The position numbers were made by a program, and so were the translations under genes. Below, piece after piece: positions 9,910 to 18,149 of a DNA stretch of 59,392 nt. The notes under the pieces were generated by a model, which ran no database searches, was not told where the DNA came from, and worked only from the letters and a program-made list of their open reading frames with translations. Location: assembly GCF_023150235.1 (NCBI RefSeq), contig NZ_JAKLLH010000025.1:1-59392 (forward strand), read 5' to 3'. This DNA comes from Azonexus sp. (GTDB lineage Bacteria > Pseudomonadota > Gammaproteobacteria > Burkholderiales > Rhodocyclaceae). Within the stretch, counting starts at the first letter, position 1. Every line of letters begins with the position of its first letter.

Positions 9910-10280
9910 CCAAGCTCACCATCAAGACCGGAACGGAAGAAGACTTCTTCAAGCGTGGCCGCCAATTGGCGAAGGTAGCAGATCGTGGTGAGCAGCTACC
10001 TGACGAGCGCATCATCAGCTTTGAAGACCCGGCTGACGTGATGAAGCTCATCACGGCGGCTCGCCTAGCACTGTTCCGTGCGGTCAAAGAGATGCCCGGT
10101 TCGATTACGCAGATTTCGGAACGGCTGCATCGAGACCGCAGCGCGGTTAAGCGCGATGTCGATGAACTGGAGCGTGCCGGGCTGGTAACGATTACTGACA
10201 AGGTACTGCCTGGACATGGACGCATGAAGGAAGTCCGGGCGACAGCCAATCGATTCAGCCTGCAGGCCGAAGTGGCTTAA
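9906..10280 (+). CDS. MarR/winged-helix-like transcriptional regulator, probable antitoxin of the TumE-like pair
   Basis: 124 aa. Residues ~55-115 form a winged-helix DNA-binding domain: SITQISERLHRDRSAVKRDV is the helix-turn-helix and ELERAGLVTITDKVLPGHGR the wing. It resembles the COG4190 group of predicted regulators commonly encoded after TumE-family genes. The four-base overlap with the upstream gene implies coupled translation. Inferred role: neutralise the upstream protein and repress the pair. Toxin-first, antitoxin-second order is the reverse of the MazEF-like pair nearby. Confidence 0.7.
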   Translation: MTKLTIKTGTEEDFFKRGRQLAKVADRGEQLPDERIISFEDPADVMKLITAARLALFRAVKEMPGSITQISERLHRDRSAVKRDVDELERAGLVTITDKVLPGHGRMKEVRATANRFSLQAEVA

Positions 10281-10417
10281 TCGACGCGGAGCAATCTTCT
10301 CTGCCCACCCAGGTCTTCCTTGATCCATTCCAGGGTGACTGCTGCAGGGTCAAATTCAACGCGATCATCTGGCCAACGGCAGAAAGATTCAGTGGTCTGC
10401 TCGGTGCGAATCGGCAT
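10277..10417 (-). CDS. Possible 46-aa small ORF, function unknown
   Basis: A short ATG-started frame ends in TAA that overlaps the stop of the convergent HTH gene. The protein begins MPIRTEQTTESF and ends WIKEDLGGQRRLLRVD. I do not recognise it. The reading frame stays open upstream of the ATG, so it may be the tail of a decayed larger gene. It sits between two toxin-antitoxin pairs, where remnants are common. No clear ribosome site was seen. Confidence 0.3.
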   Translation of the reverse strand: MPIRTEQTTESFCRWPDDRVEFDPAAVTLEWIKEDLGGQRRLLRVD

Positions 10418-10452
10418 GCAGCCCACTTTCCAACAGTGACCGGCGTTGCTTT

Positions 10453-10800
10453 TTACTCAAAAAGAATGGCCTCGATTCGAGCCAGAGCCTCATCAACGAT
10501 GTATTGCGGCACTGTTTCCTTGAGACGTACGCGACCCGCCCGCCAGTCGAGCGATTTCAATTGGTGGCAATGTATTGCCCCCTGGGTATCGGTACCTGCC
10601 CCCATCAGCGTTACCACCGTCCCGTAAGTGCGCGCAGCGGCAGCGGCCCCCTGCGAAATGGGACAAATCATCGCCAACCCCTGCTGGTTGAAGACCTTTC
10701 CACTCAGGACAAGGCCGAAATGCGGGCCTTTCATCTCCCGACCGGAGGATGGGTCGAAATCGAGGTGCACGATATCGCCACGATTCGGCAGGTAGGTCAT
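10453..10800 (-). CDS. MazF/PemK-family endoribonuclease toxin
   Basis: 115 aa, normal length for the family. The N-terminal signature MTYLPNRGDIVHLDFDPSSG and the central FGLVLSGKVFNQQGLAMICPIS strand pattern fit the MazF/PemK/ChpB fold, an mRNA interferase that cuts RNA at short motifs. The C-terminal half has the usual HCHQLKSLDWRAG segment. Its ATG overlaps the stop of the antitoxin gene by one base (TGATG), so the two are translated together. A promoter and an inverted-repeat operator lie upstream of the antitoxin. Confidence 0.88.
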   Translation of the reverse strand: MTYLPNRGDIVHLDFDPSSGREMKGPHFGLVLSGKVFNQQGLAMICPISQGAAAAARTYGTVVTLMGAGTDTQGAIHCHQLKSLDWRAGRVRLKETVPQYIVDEALARIEAILFE

Positions 10801-11045
10801 CAGCCATTTTCCAAGCCAAGCGCGAGCATTTCATCCCAACCTTCGACACGCGGCAAGCCTTGCGGCATTTCGGCCATCAGATCGGCCAGCTTATAGCGTG
10901 GACGAGCCGGTGCTTCCACGGTCATTTTCTTGCCAAGGAGATGCAGTTCCACTTGAGAACCTTCCCCCAGGCCATTCTGGTCAATAAACGCCTTGGGCAC
11001 CGTCATGACCAGCGAGCCGCCGGCTTTACGAAGAGTTTGCAGCAT
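10800..11045 (-). CDS. MazE-like AbrB/SpoVT-fold antitoxin
   Basis: 81 aa. The N-terminal LRKAGGSLVMTVPKAFIDQN is a swapped-hairpin AbrB/MazE DNA-binding motif. The acidic C-terminal tail (MAEMPQGLPRVEGWDEMLA) is the part that in this family wraps and blocks the toxin. A ribosome site AGGAG lies 7-8 bases before the ATG. It is expected to repress its own operon through the palindrome at 11067-11109. Confidence 0.85.
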   Translation of the reverse strand: MLQTLRKAGGSLVMTVPKAFIDQNGLGEGSQVELHLLGKKMTVEAPARPRYKLADLMAEMPQGLPRVEGWDEMLALGLENG

Positions 11046-11066
11046 AGGAAGCTCCTGTTCACCAAA

Positions 11067-11109
11067 AGTTCTACTTCAGTATAACATCGAGTTTTACTGA
11101 AGTAGAACT
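11067..11109 (-). promoter_or_regulatory. Operator/promoter of the MazEF-like pair: perfect 15-bp inverted repeat
   Basis: AGTTCTACTTCAGTA at 11067-11081 is matched exactly by its reverse complement at 11095-11109, across a 13-base spacer. A -10-like TATACT on the minus strand overlaps the left arm, about 20-30 bases before the antitoxin ATG. A dimeric AbrB-type antitoxin bound here would cover the promoter. Confidence 0.65.
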
Positions 11110-11126
11110 CCACAGGGTAATCGCAT

Positions 11127-11333
11127 TTACCCCCGGGGTACGAGGCTGAGGAGTGAAGCGCAGTAATCTGGGAGGCGCTCTGCGGTTTTTCGTCTGGAGC
11201 GGAGACTGCGCTTGGGATACTGGGTGTCCTGACGCAACAAGGCCAGGGCGAACTTGCGCAAGGCAGCGAAGTTGTGGGGTACGTGGTCTTTGCGCACCCG
11301 GCAGTCATCCTCACGGAAAGTGACATCAAGCCA
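11127..11333 (-). pseudogene. C-terminal remnant of an ISAs1-family transposase
   Basis: About 68 codons encode the C-terminal end typical of ISAs1-group transposases: WLDVTFREDDCRVRKDH, NFAALRKFALALLRQDT, SRRKTAERLPDY, then a stop. Upstream of WLDVTF the similarity ends abruptly and the rest of the transposase, including most of the DDE domain, is missing. The remnant abuts the MazEF-like operator and supports the view that 9592-11333 is an insertion-prone patch. Confidence 0.75.
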
Positions 11334-11458
11334 GCACCGTCCGCGCTGCCGCCAATCTGCGACAAGGGCTCGAAAAAACCCGGCAAACCGAAGATTTTTA
11401 CCGCCAATTCCCGTTGGCGTTCGCACTGCCCATGACGAAGCGAAGGTCTCGTTGCGGC

Positions 11459-12082
11459 TTAGAGAGGACCGCGGCGCAGCGCCATGTGAGCGACGATCAG
11501 CGTCGCCACGTCGGTGGCCAGGTTTTCTTCCAGCCGGCACTCCAGCGCCAGGTGCAGCAAGCCGCTGGTAAAGGCCCAGGTATCGCGGGCGGCGGCAAAG
11601 GGGTCGAGGCCGGTGCGCAGGGTGCCGCGTTCGGCGGCACGCACGTACATCCGCTCGATCTTGGCCAGGAAATCGATGGCCGGACGATTGACCTCTTCCT
11701 GGACGCTGGCGAATTCCTGCACGTATTCGCAGCGCAGGATCATGATCTCGAAGACTTCGCGGACCACCGAGCAATCGTCGAGGACGCGAAAGAACTCCTG
11801 CAGCGAAGCCTGGATGGCATCGAGCGGGTCGGCGTAGGCTTCGGAAAAGAGAATCGAATCGGTGCGTTCCAGCAGCGGCGCGAAGATGTCCTCGCGGACC
11901 GCAAAAAACAGCTCGGACTTGTCCTTGAAATGCCAGTAGACCGCGCCGCGCGTGACGCCGGCTTCCTGAGCGATTTTCTCCAGCGTCGACCGGCTAACGC
12001 CGCAGCGATGAAACACGGCACGGGCAGAATCGACGATCTGCTTGCGGGTTTTTTCTGCTTCTTCGCGGGTTTTTCTGACCAA
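11459..12082 (-). CDS. TetR/AcrR-family repressor of the divergent RND efflux operon
   Basis: 207 aa from a TTG at 12082, chosen because AAGGAG sits five bases before it and the protein then begins VRKTREEAEKTRKQIV as in AcrR/TtgR homologues. The N-terminal TetR helix-turn-helix contains LEKIAQEAGVTRG and AVYWHFKDKSEL. The remainder is the all-helical ligand-binding domain (TetR_C2-like), where hydrophobic drugs are expected to bind. It is divergent from the adaptor-pump-channel operon and shares a 130-base control region that holds a palindrome resembling known AcrR-type sites, so local control of efflux is the likely role. Confidence 0.88.
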   Translation of the reverse strand: MVRKTREEAEKTRKQIVDSARAVFHRCGVSRSTLEKIAQEAGVTRGAVYWHFKDKSELFFAVREDIFAPLLERTDSILFSEAYADPLDAIQASLQEFFRVLDDCSVVREVFEIMILRCEYVQEFASVQEEVNRPAIDFLAKIERMYVRAAERGTLRTGLDPFAAARDTWAFTSGLLHLALECRLEENLATDVATLIVAHMALRRGPL

Positions 12083-12155
12083 AACAACTCCTTGCACGGG
12101 GAACCCCCCGATATCGGCGCGCATCTTAAACCAACTTATTACACTTAGAAACAAC

Positions 12156-12182
12156 AAACATACATCCTTGTATGTTTATAAT
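12156..12182 (+). promoter_or_regulatory. AcrR-type operator and -10 element upstream of RND efflux operon
   Basis: AAACATACA and TGTATGTTT form a perfect 9-bp inverted repeat with a four-base spacer (12156-12177). It runs directly into TATAAT at 12177-12182, the probable -10 of the efflux operon. The ACATACA/TGTATGT arms are like those bound by AcrR/TtgR-family repressors. A repressor here would block the efflux promoter. Confidence 0.65.
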
Positions 12183-12212
12183 AGCACGACAAATTTTTTC
12201 CGGAGTTCATCC

Positions 12213-13436
12213 ATGCCTCACGCTTCCTCCGCTCACCCCCCTTTCCTCCGCCTGGCCACGGCCCTGGCGCTGACCACCGCCCTGCTCACCGGCTGCGGCC
12301 AGTCACAGCCCCCCGCCGGGAAGCCGCCGCAAGGCCCGCTACCGGTCAGCGTGGTCAAACTTGAAGCGCAGCGGCTGCCGACCTGGATCGAAGTCATGGC
12401 CCAGACCGAAGGTGCCCGCGAGAGCGAAGTGCGTGCCCGCGTCGGCGGCATCCTGCTCAAGCGCCTGTACCAGGAAGGCGAGAACGTCAAAGCCGGGCAG
12501 CCACTGTTCCAGATCGACCGCGCCCCCTACGAAATCGCGCTCGAACAGGCCAAGGCTCGTGCCGATCAGACCCGCCGCGAAGCCAGCCGGCTCAAGGGGC
12601 TAGCCGAGGCCAAGGCAATCAGCCAGAAGGAATACGACGATGCGGTCTCGGCCGACGCCCAGGCGCAAGCTGCGCTCAAGCAGGCCGAGCTGAACCTGGC
12701 GTGGACCACGGTCACCGCCCCGGTTTCCGGCACCAGCGGCCGCGCCGTCCGCTCGGAAGGCAACCTGATCGGCACCGGCAGCGCCGACAGCCTGCTCACC
12801 TCGGTGTACCAGAGCAACCCGATCTGGGTCCGCTTCAGCCTCGGCGACAGCGACCTCGCCCGCCTGCCGGCGCGCCGGGTGACCAACAAGGATGTCAAGA
12901 AGGTCGAGCTGGTGCTGGCCGACGGCAGCGTCTACGAACAGCCGGGCAAGCTCAACTTCCTCGCCTCGAATATCGACATCACGCTTGGCACCCAGCAACT
13001 GCGCGCCGAATTTGCCAACCCCGAACAGCGCCTGCTGCCGGGTCAGTTCGTCCGCATCCGCCTGGTCACCGGCGAACGCGACGGCCTCTTCCTGGTGCCG
13101 CAGGGCGCGGTGATCCAGACCGACCGTGGTGCGCTGGTGATGACCATCGACGGCGAAGGCAAGGTCGCGCCGCGTCCGGTGCAGACCGGCGAATGGCAGG
13201 GCAAGGACTGGGTCATCCTCGGCGGGCTGAAGAGCGGCGACCAGGTGATCACCGACAACCTGATGAAGCTCAAGCCGGGCATGCCGGTCGCGGCCAAGGA
13301 TGCCGCCCCCGCTGGTCAGGCCCCGGCCGCCACCGGCGGCGAAGCGGCCAAGCCGGGGGCTGCGGCAGCGGACGCCAAGACCGGCGCCGGCGCCAGTCAG
13401 CCAGCCGGCGACAAGCCAGGCGCGAAGCAGGGCTAA
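12213..13436 (+). CDS. RND efflux periplasmic adaptor (membrane fusion) lipoprotein, AcrA/MexA type
   Basis: 407 aa. The signal peptide ends in the lipobox LLTGC, so the mature protein is a lipoprotein. A lipoyl/barrel-sandwich part (ESEVRARVGGILLKRLYQEG) flanks a coiled-coil hairpin around residues 100-170 rich in Ala, Gln and Lys (ALEQAKARADQTRREASRL). The beta-barrel and membrane-proximal domains follow, with LPGQFVRIRL and LVPQGAVIQTD. It links the inner-membrane pump to the outer-membrane channel encoded downstream. The C-terminal ~45 residues are a low-complexity Ala/Gly/Pro/Lys tail. First gene of a three-gene operon; nine bases separate it from the pump gene. Confidence 0.93.
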   Translation: MPHASSAHPPFLRLATALALTTALLTGCGQSQPPAGKPPQGPLPVSVVKLEAQRLPTWIEVMAQTEGARESEVRARVGGILLKRLYQEGENVKAGQPLFQIDRAPYEIALEQAKARADQTRREASRLKGLAEAKAISQKEYDDAVSADAQAQAALKQAELNLAWTTVTAPVSGTSGRAVRSEGNLIGTGSADSLLTSVYQSNPIWVRFSLGDSDLARLPARRVTNKDVKKVELVLADGSVYEQPGKLNFLASNIDITLGTQQLRAEFANPEQRLLPGQFVRIRLVTGERDGLFLVPQGAVIQTDRGALVMTIDGEGKVAPRPVQTGEWQGKDWVILGGLKSGDQVITDNLMKLKPGMPVAAKDAAPAGQAPAATGGEAAKPGAAAADAKTGAGASQPAGDKPGAKQG

Positions 13437-13445
13437 GGAGCGAGC

Positions 13446-16400
13446 ATGTCGAAATTCTTCATCAACCGGCCGATTTTCGCGTCGGTCATCTCGATCATCA
13501 TCGTCATTGCCGGGCTGGTTGCCTCGCAAGTGCTGCCGATTGCGCAATACCCGCAAATCGCACCGCCGACGGTGCTGATCACCGCCACCTATCCCGGCGC
13601 CTCGGCCGAAACCCTGGCCAAGACCGTCGCCGCGCCAATCGAGGAGCAGTTGAACGGGGTTGAAGGTCTTTCCTACTTCACCTCGTCGGCAACCGCCAAC
13701 GGCACGGTGACGATCACCGCCACCTTCGACGTCGGCAGCAATGTCGACATGGCGGCGGTCAACGTCAATAACCGGGTCAAGGCCGCCGAGCCGCGCCTGC
13801 CGGAAGAAGTCCGGCGCAACGGCGTGATCGTGCAGAAGCGCTCCAACGACATCCTGCAGGTGGTCGCACTGGAATCCGGCCAGGGCAAGTACAACACCCT
13901 GTTCCTGTCGAACTACGCCAGCCTCAACATCGTCGACGAACTGAAGCGGCTTAAAGGCGTCGGCGACGTCACCATCTTCGGCGCCCAGGATTACTCGATG
14001 CGCGTCTGGCTCAAGCCCGACCGCCTCGCGCAACTGGGCCTGACCACCAGCGACGTGTCCAACGCGATCAAGGCACAGAATGCCCAGAACGCGGCCGGCA
14101 AGATCGGCCAGGAACCGGCACCGAGCGACCAGCAACTGGTGTACACGGTCACCGCCAAGGGCCGCCTGCTGACCCCGGAAGAGTTCGGCAACATCGTCAT
14201 CCGCAGCTCCGGCCCCGGCGGCCTGCTGCGGCTCAAGGACGTCGCCCGGATCGAACTCGGCGCCTACAGCTACGACCAGAGCGTGACCCTCGACGGGCAG
14301 CCGACCATCGCCATGGGCGTCTTCCTGCAAACCGGCGCCAACGCGCTGGAAGTTGCCGAGCGCGTGCGCGGCAAAATGCAGGAGCTGAAGCAGAAATTCC
14401 CCGAAGGCATGGGCTACGTGATCCCCTTCGACACCACCCGCTTCGTCTCGGCCTCGATTGACGAAGTGGTCAAGACCCTGGTCGAAGCGATGGTGCTGGT
14501 GCTGGCGGTGGTTTACCTCTTCCTGCAAAGCTGGCGGGCGACGCTGATCCCGATGGTCGCGGTGCCGATTTCGCTAATCGGCACCTTCGCCGGTCTGTGG
14601 CTGTTCGGCTTCTCGATCAATACCCTGACCCTGTTCGCGATGGTCCTCGCCATCGGGATCGTGGTCGATGACGCCATCGTCGTGCTCGAAAACGTCGAAC
14701 GCCTGATGGCCGAAGAAAAGTTGCCACCACGCCAGGCCGCGATCAAGGCCATGCACGAAGTCCAGGGCGCGCTGGTCGCCATCGTCCTGGTGCTGTGCGC
14801 GGTGTTCGTTCCGGTCGCCTTCCTCGGCGGCATCGCCGGCCAGCTCTACAAGCAGTTCGCGGTCACCGTCGCGGTGGCCGTGGTCCTCTCCGGCGTCGTC
14901 GCGCTGACCCTGACCCCGGCGCTGTGCGCCCTGCTGCTCAAGGCCCAGCACACCGAGAACAAGCTGTTCGCGCCGTTCAACCGCGCTTTCGAACGCTTTA
15001 CCAATGCCTTCACCCGCAGCGTCGATTTCATCCTCCGTCACTGGATCGTCGGGACCACGGTTTTTGCCCTGGTGATCGGGTCGACCGTGGCGTTCTTCAA
15101 GATCATCCCCGGCAGCTTCGTCCCGGCCGAAGACCAGGGCTACCTGATCTCGGCGCTGATGCTGCCCGATGGTGCGACGCTCAAACGCACCGAACGGATG
15201 GGCGAGCAGACTCGCTCGATCATCGCCAAGGACCCGGCGGTCAAGCACACCTTCGTCGTCTCCGGCTTCGACCTGATCGGCGGCGGCAACAAGCCCAACG
15301 CCGGCACCATGTTCATTCCGCTCAAGGACTGGAAGGAACGCGACGCCAAGGCGCAGGATCTGGCCGGCAAGTTCATGGGCATCGGCATGAGCCAGCCGGA
15401 AGGTCTCGGCCTGGTCTTCAACCCGCCCCCGATCATGGGCCTGGGCACCGCCGGCGGTTTCGAGGTTTATGTCCAGAACCGCGTCGACGGCGATGCCAAA
15501 AAGCTCAACGAAGTGGTCCAGGGTTTCATCGCCGAACTGCAGAAGCGGCCGGAATTCACCCGCATCTCGACCTTCTTCCGTCCGACCGTGCCGCAGCTCT
15601 TCGTCGAGGTCGACGAGGCCAAGGCGCTGGCCCTCGGCATCCCGCTCGCCGACGTGTACACCACGTTGCAGAGCACGATGGGCGCGCTTTATGTCAATGA
15701 CTTCAACAAGGCCGGGCGCGTCTATCGCGTGCAGTTGCAGGCCGAGGCCAATTACCGGATGAAGCCGGACGACATCGGCAAGGTCTATGTCCGCGCCAAT
15801 ACCGGGGCAATGATTCCGCTGTCGGCGATCAGCAAGGTGCATAGCGTGGTCGGCCCGGAACAGGTGGAGCGCTTCAACGGCTTCATCGCCGGCAAGGTGA
15901 TGGGCGATTCCAAGCCCGGCATCAGCTCTGGCGACGCGATCAAGATCGTCGAGGACGTCGCGGCCGCCACCCTGCCCGATGGCTACACCATCTCCTGGAC
16001 CGGCCAGGCCTTCCAGGAAAAGCGCAGCGCCGGCTCGTCGCTGCAGGCCTTCGGTTTCGCGATCATCATGGTCTTCCTGATCCTCGCCGCCCAGTACGAG
16101 AAATGGTCGCTGCCGCTGGCCGTGGTGATGGCCGTGCCCTTCGCCCTGCTCGGCGCGCTGGCAGCGATCTGGATGCGCGGCATGCCCAACGACATCTACT
16201 TCCAGATCGGTCTGGTGGTGCTGATCGGGCTGGCGGCGAAAAACGCGATCCTGATCGTCGAGTTCGCGGCGCAGAAGTACGCCGAAGGCAAGAGCGTCGT
16301 CGACGCCGCGCTGGAAGCCGCCCGCCTCCGCCTGCGGCCGATCGTGATGACCTCGCTGGCCTTCATCCTCGGCGTCTTCCCGCTGGTCAAGGCCAGCGGC

Positions 16401-16562
16401 GCCGGCGCCGCCGCCCGCCAGTCGATGGGCACCGGCGTCTTCGGCGGGATGCTCGCCGCCACCTTCGTCGCCACCATTTTCGTGCCGCTGTTCTTCAAGT
16501 GGCTGGAACGCGGCAAACAGATCGATCCTTCGCATCTCTCCAGCGAGGAGGAAAACGCATGA
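13446..16562 (+). CDS. RND multidrug efflux pump, HAE1 family (AcrB/MexB type)
   Basis: 1,038 aa, the family's normal length. The first helix begins MSKFFINRPIFASVISIIIV and the proton-relay helix AIGIVVDDAIVVLENVER carries the paired Asp residues near 407-408. Large periplasmic loops follow helix 1 and helix 7, giving the duplicated 2x6-helix layout. The later GLAAKNAILIVEFA is the conserved helix 10 motif with its essential Lys. It exports hydrophobic drugs and solvents using the proton gradient, as a trimer with the adaptor and the outer-membrane channel. Ribosome site AAGGAG; the stop overlaps the next ATG by four bases. Confidence 0.96.
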   Translation: MSKFFINRPIFASVISIIIVIAGLVASQVLPIAQYPQIAPPTVLITATYPGASAETLAKTVAAPIEEQLNGVEGLSYFTSSATANGTVTITATFDVGSNVDMAAVNVNNRVKAAEPRLPEEVRRNGVIVQKRSNDILQVVALESGQGKYNTLFLSNYASLNIVDELKRLKGVGDVTIFGAQDYSMRVWLKPDRLAQLGLTTSDVSNAIKAQNAQNAAGKIGQEPAPSDQQLVYTVTAKGRLLTPEEFGNIVIRSSGPGGLLRLKDVARIELGAYSYDQSVTLDGQPTIAMGVFLQTGANALEVAERVRGKMQELKQKFPEGMGYVIPFDTTRFVSASIDEVVKTLVEAMVLVLAVVYLFLQSWRATLIPMVAVPISLIGTFAGLWLFGFSINTLTLFAMVLAIGIVVDDAIVVLENVERLMAEEKLPPRQAAIKAMHEVQGALVAIVLVLCAVFVPVAFLGGIAGQLYKQFAVTVAVAVVLSGVVALTLTPALCALLLKAQHTENKLFAPFNRAFERFTNAFTRSVDFILRHWIVGTTVFALVIGSTVAFFKIIPGSFVPAEDQGYLISALMLPDGATLKRTERMGEQTRSIIAKDPAVKHTFVVSGFDLIGGGNKPNAGTMFIPLKDWKERDAKAQDLAGKFMGIGMSQPEGLGLVFNPPPIMGLGTAGGFEVYVQNRVDGDAKKLNEVVQGFIAELQKRPEFTRISTFFRPTVPQLFVEVDEAKALALGIPLADVYTTLQSTMGALYVNDFNKAGRVYRVQLQAEANYRMKPDDIGKVYVRANTGAMIPLSAISKVHSVVGPEQVERFNGFIAGKVMGDSKPGISSGDAIKIVEDVAAATLPDGYTISWTGQAFQEKRSAGSSLQAFGFAIIMVFLILAAQYEKWSLPLAVVMAVPFALLGALAAIWMRGMPNDIYFQIGLVVLIGLAAKNAILIVEFAAQKYAEGKSVVDAALEAARLRLRPIVMTSLAFILGVFPLVKASGAGAAARQSMGTGVFGGMLAATFVATIFVPLFFKWLERGKQIDPSHLSSEEENA

Positions 16563-17980
16563 ATACCCGCTTGCTGAAATCCCTGGCCGCGCTGCTCGCG
16601 GCCGGCGCCCTCGGCGGCTGCGCCGTCGGCCCCGACTACCTGCGCCCGGCTAACCTGTTGCCGGCACTGTTCGGCCCGGCGCCGGCCGAAGCCGAAGTGA
16701 CGACCGCCACGGTCGACGCCCGCTGGTGGCAATTTTTCAACGATCCGGCGCTCAACGCGCTGATCGAACAGGCGCTGCAGAAGAACGCCGACCTGCGCCT
16801 CGCCGTCGCCCGTGTCGCGCAGGCCGACGCCGCCGCGCGCGAAGCCGGCGCCGAGCTGTATCCGGGGATCAACCTGCAAGCCGGCAGCAGCAGCAACAAG
16901 GTCAGCAGCAAGTCGGCAACCTACTCGCCGGCAATGCCGCAGATCCGCCAGAGCCGTAGCACCGGCCTCGCCGTGTCCTACGAACTCGACGTCTGGGGCC
17001 GCGTCCGCCGCAGCGACGAAGCGGCGCAGGCACAATTGCTCGCCAGCCGCTACGGCCGCGACGCGGTCCGCCTCTCGGTCGCCGGGCTGGTCGCCAACGC
17101 CTACCTGACGCTGCGCGCCACCGACGCGCAACTGGCGGTCAGCCAGGAAACCCTGGCCACCCGGCAACAGGCGCTCGAACTGGTCAAGAAGCGCGTCGAT
17201 GCCGGCCTCGGTTCGCCGGTCGACCTGCACCAGGCGAGCGGCGCCCTCGCCGCCGCCGAAACCCAGGTAATCGAGTTGCGCCGCCAGCGGGCGCTCGGCG
17301 AGCACCAATTGGCGCTCTTGAGCGGCAACCCGGCACTGCGGATTGCACCGCCGGCCAGTGCCGACCCGCAGCTGCTGCCGCTACCACCGCTGCCGCCGGC
17401 CGGCCTGCCGGCGCAACTGGTCGAACGCCGGCCGGATGTGCGCGAAGCCGAACAAAAGCTGATCGCCGCCAACGCCGGGATCGGCCTGGCCAAGGCCGGT
17501 TACTACCCGAAATTCACGCTGACCGGCAGCTACGGCAGCGAGAGCAAGGCGCTCGGCGACCTCTTCGCCGCCGGTGCCGGCACCTGGGGGCTAGGCCTCA
17601 ACCTGCTCATGCCGCTGCTCGACTACGGCCGCACCGAGGCCCGCGTCGACCAGGCCAAGGCGGTCAACCAACAATCGCTGATCGCCTGGGAAAACACCCT
17701 GCAAGGCGCCTACAAGGATGTCCGCGACGCGCTGGTCAACAGCCGCGAACAAGCCGCCGCCGAACAGGCGCAGCAGGTCCGCGTCGACCAGGCACGCGAA
17801 ACCCTGCGCCTGGTGGACCTGCGCTACCGCGCCGGGCACGCCGGCTACCTCGAAGTGCTCGACGCGCAGCGCACGCTCAACGACGCGCAACTGCAGCAGA
17901 TCGCCACCCGCCAGGCCCGCCTGGCGGCGGCGGTCGGACTGTTCAAGGCGCTCGGCGGCGGCTGGCAGGCCGCTTCCTGA
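16559..17980 (+). CDS. Outer-membrane efflux channel lipoprotein, OprM/NodT family
   Basis: 473 aa, starting at the ATG overlapping the pump stop (ATGA). The lipobox ALGGC gives an acylated Cys near residue 21. Two OEP (TolC-like) repeats follow, each with long helices and strands: RWWQFFNDPALNALIEQALQ near the start, VSYELDVWGRVRRS, LVERRPDVREAEQKLIAANA and YRAGHAGYLEVLDAQRTL near the end. It forms the trimeric exit duct of the tripartite pump. The coding region is followed 32 bases later by a long palindrome that can act as its terminator. Confidence 0.95.
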   Translation: MNTRLLKSLAALLAAGALGGCAVGPDYLRPANLLPALFGPAPAEAEVTTATVDARWWQFFNDPALNALIEQALQKNADLRLAVARVAQADAAAREAGAELYPGINLQAGSSSNKVSSKSATYSPAMPQIRQSRSTGLAVSYELDVWGRVRRSDEAAQAQLLASRYGRDAVRLSVAGLVANAYLTLRATDAQLAVSQETLATRQQALELVKKRVDAGLGSPVDLHQASGALAAAETQVIELRRQRALGEHQLALLSGNPALRIAPPASADPQLLPLPPLPPAGLPAQLVERRPDVREAEQKLIAANAGIGLAKAGYYPKFTLTGSYGSESKALGDLFAAGAGTWGLGLNLLMPLLDYGRTEARVDQAKAVNQQSLIAWENTLQGAYKDVRDALVNSREQAAAEQAQQVRVDQARETLRLVDLRYRAGHAGYLEVLDAQRTLNDAQLQQIATRQARLAAAVGLFKALGGGWQAAS

Positions 17981-18012
17981 GGCAGACGCCTCCGGCTAAG
18001 GCCGGTGGCGGC

Positions 18013-18056
18013 AAAAAGCCGTCTTTTCACGGTCGACCGTGAAAAGACGGCTTTTT
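18013..18056. repeat. 44-bp perfect palindrome, copy 1 of the CACGGTCGACCGTG family; probable bidirectional terminator
   Basis: Two 22-base arms with no unpaired loop are perfectly complementary. The core is CACGGTCGACCGTG flanked by TTTT/AAAA. The outer arm is AAAAAGCCGTC pairing with GACGGCTTTTT. A-run then T-run on both strands gives terminator shape for the converging channel and chemoreceptor genes. Confidence 0.85.
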
Positions 18057-18149
18057 TACCTGCCAGCGATCATTTCCCGCCGGCAACCACCGGTTTCCCC
18101 CACCGCCGCGAAAACGATTTCGCAGACAGCCGGGCGACATCGATGTCTT

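Noticed and set aside
11334-11458. Further transposase sequence upstream of the ISAs1 remnant
   Set aside because: The frame stays open, but similarity to the transposase stops at WLDVTF.
12600-14528. Long antisense frame (about 640 codons) opposite the efflux pump and adaptor genes
   Set aside because: A by-product of high GC. The plus-strand proteins carry all conserved motifs, and the antisense product has low-complexity His/Asp/Gly composition.
14574-16535. Second long antisense frame (about 650 codons) opposite the RND pump
   Set aside because: Same reason. The pump family motifs are on the plus strand.
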